From: Aestuariimicrobium ganziense
GTDB taxonomy: Bacteria; Actinomycetota; Actinomycetes; Propionibacteriales; Propionibacteriaceae
Direction: 5' to 3'
NCBI RefSeq assembly: GCF_015352975.1
Contig: NZ_JACYIZ010000004.1
Coordinates: forward strand, 1-64,000
DNA length: 64,000 nt
Positions 62,871 to 64,000 of the stretch are shown one piece after another. Every line of letters starts with the position of its first letter. Positions within the stretch are counted from its first letter, which is position 1. A program made the position numbers and the translations under genes. The notes beneath the pieces are model-generated. The model had not been told where the DNA came from. It did not search any database and saw only the letters and a list, made by a program, of their open reading frames with translations.

Positions 62871-64000
62871 CATTCGACCTGTCGCGTCTGTCCAACCCGC
62901 TCGACTTCGCCGAGAACCGGCGTCCCGCCCACTCCGACCACCGCTGGTTCACCAGCGAGGACGAGGCGGCCACCGGCCAGAGCAGCTTCGAGCAGTGCCT
63001 CAATGGGGTGTGGAAGTTCCACTACGCCAAGAACCCGTCCAGCGCGCCCGAGGGGTTCGAGGCGCCGGGCTTCGACACCTCCGGGTGGGACGACATCCCG
63101 GTGCCGGCCCACATCCAGTTGCAGGGCTACGACCGTCCCCAGTACGTCAACACCCAGTACCCCTGGGACGGTCACGAGACCCTGGAGCCCGGGCAGGCAC
63201 CGACCCGGTTCAACCCGACCGCCAGCTACGTCACCACGTTCACCCTCGACCAGCCACTGGCCGAGGGTGAGCGGCTGGCGATCTCGTTCCAGGGTGCCGA
63301 GAGCGCACTGGCACTGTGGGTGAACGGCACCTGGATCGGCTACAGCTGTGACTCGTTCACCCCGAGCGAGTTCGACATCACCGATGCCCTGGTCGAGGGC
63401 GAGAACACCGTGGCCGCGCGCGTCTTCAAGTGGAGTGCGGCCTCGTGGCTCGAAGACCAGGACTTCTACCGGTTCTCGGGGCTGTTCCGCGACGTCATGC
63501 TGTACCGGCGTCCGGCCACCCACCTCGAGGACATGCGAGTCACCACCACCATCGATCGCGACGACTTCTCGTCCGCGTTGGTGGCGGTGCAGACCAAGCT
63601 CGAGGGTGCCGGCAGCGTCCGTGCACGGCTCGAGGGTGTGGGTGACCTGACCGACGCCGGCGAGGGGCGACTGCAGGTGCGGGTGGATGACCCGCACCTG
63701 TGGAGCGCAGAGGACCCCCACCTGTACCGGATGGTGCTCGAGGTGCTCGACGAGTCGGGTGCCGTGAGCGAGGTCGTCGTCCAGCGAGTCGGCATCCGCC
63801 GGTTCGGCATCGAGGACGGCTTGATGAAGATCAACGGCAAGCGGATCGTGTTCGTCGGCGTGAACCGCCACGAGTTCGGTCTGCAGGGCCGGGTGATGTC
63901 GCGTGAGCAGACGGTCGCTGACATGGTGCTGCTCAAGGCCAACAACGTGAACGCGATTCGCACCAGCCACTACCCGAACAACACGTTCTTCTACGAGCTG
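62867..64000 (+). CDS. lacZ: Beta-galactosidase, GH2 LacZ type (3' end outside window)
   Basis: Hydrolyses beta-galactosides. 378 codons from GTG 62867 to the window edge, where the frame is still open. AGGAG lies 6 nt before the start, which overlaps the permease stop. The N-terminal region has FAENRRPAHSDHRWF, the sugar-binding domain has NTQYPWDGHE and SFQGAESALALWVNG, followed by FRFSGLFRD-like YRFSGLFRDVML. The barrel domain begins with VGVNRHEF and AIRTSHYPNN, both LacZ hallmarks. The catalytic Glu residues lie beyond the edge. Being last seen in the uptake operon, it defines the operon as galactoside use. Confidence 0.93.
   Translation, partial: MTFDLSRLSNPLDFAENRRPAHSDHRWFTSEDEAATGQSSFEQCLNGVWKFHYAKNPSSAPEGFEAPGFDTSGWDDIPVPAHIQLQGYDRPQYVNTQYPWDGHETLEPGQAPTRFNPTASYVTTFTLDQPLAEGERLAISFQGAESALALWVNGTWIGYSCDSFTPSEFDITDALVEGENTVAARVFKWSAASWLEDQDFYRFSGLFRDVMLYRRPATHLEDMRVTTTIDRDDFSSALVAVQTKLEGAGSVRARLEGVGDLTDAGEGRLQVRVDDPHLWSAEDPHLYRMVLEVLDESGAVSEVVVQRVGIRRFGIEDGLMKINGKRIVFVGVNRHEFGLQGRVMSREQTVADMVLLKANNVNAIRTSHYPNNTFFYEL

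Overview
The window is high-GC, gene-dense actinobacterial DNA. The evidence is a complete type VII (ESX) secretion gene set with mycosin and two WXG100 proteins, a WhiB-family regulator, an LCP-family cell-wall ligase, many GTG starts, and at least ten starts placed 6-7 nt behind a TAnnnT -10 hexamer, the hallmark of leaderless actinobacterial transcription. A Propionibacteriales-type organism is my guess from gene style; no marker here proves it.

Layout. 1-0.7 kb: the tail of a Pro-rich surface protein ending in LPDTGA, a terminator, a truncated E2 acyltransferase remnant, and seven 27-nt tandem repeats. 0.7-12.2 kb: two convergent operons of an ATP-grasp/alpha-E/transglutaminase peptide-modification system. 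The plus arm has three intact transglutaminases (one fused to a DUF2126 putative amidoligase) and an ATP-grasp/alpha-E fusion. The minus arm has a second ATP-grasp/alpha-E fusion and a transglutaminase-fold protein that has lost its catalytic Cys and His. 12.3-16.7 kb: a DUF4282 membrane protein, alr, an EcsC protein, aat and an Fpg/Nei glycosylase. 16.9-31.3 kb: the type VII secretion locus (esxA, esxB, eccB, eccE, eccD, eccC, mycP plus accessory proteins), with genes alternating strands. 31.3-40.2 kb: pheA, a PAP2-diacylglycerol kinase fusion, a FucU/RbsD protein, serS, a FecCD permease with a siderophore-interacting reductase, two decayed genes (a sugar-cation symporter and a cytidylate-kinase-like protein, each with an internal deletion), a Cof-type HAD phosphatase and a WhiB protein with an extra C-terminal helix-turn-helix.

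40.6-44.5 kb: a heterodimeric ABC exporter whose two halves have complementary defects, so only one composite ATP site can be complete. 44.5-45.5 kb: about 1 kb of non-coding DNA with REP-like elements, strong hairpins and a cluster of DnaA-box-like sites. 45.5-55.3 kb: an SRPBCC protein, a LolD/FtsX-type ABC system, argG, an MFS transporter, a glycogen-debranching-type enzyme and a quinone oxidoreductase. 55.4-58.4 kb: two serine tRNA genes flanking a small membrane protein and an LCP protein. 58.4-64 kb: a LacI regulator divergent from a sugar operon (binding lipoprotein, two permeases, LacZ-type beta-galactosidase running off the window), with matched operator-like palindromes between them.

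How they fit: the last block is a self-contained galactoside uptake and hydrolysis unit. The ESX genes give a full export machine apart from eccA. The transglutaminase/ATP-grasp block belongs to a family predicted to make and attach short peptides, but its product is unknown; this is the best candidate here for undescribed biology.
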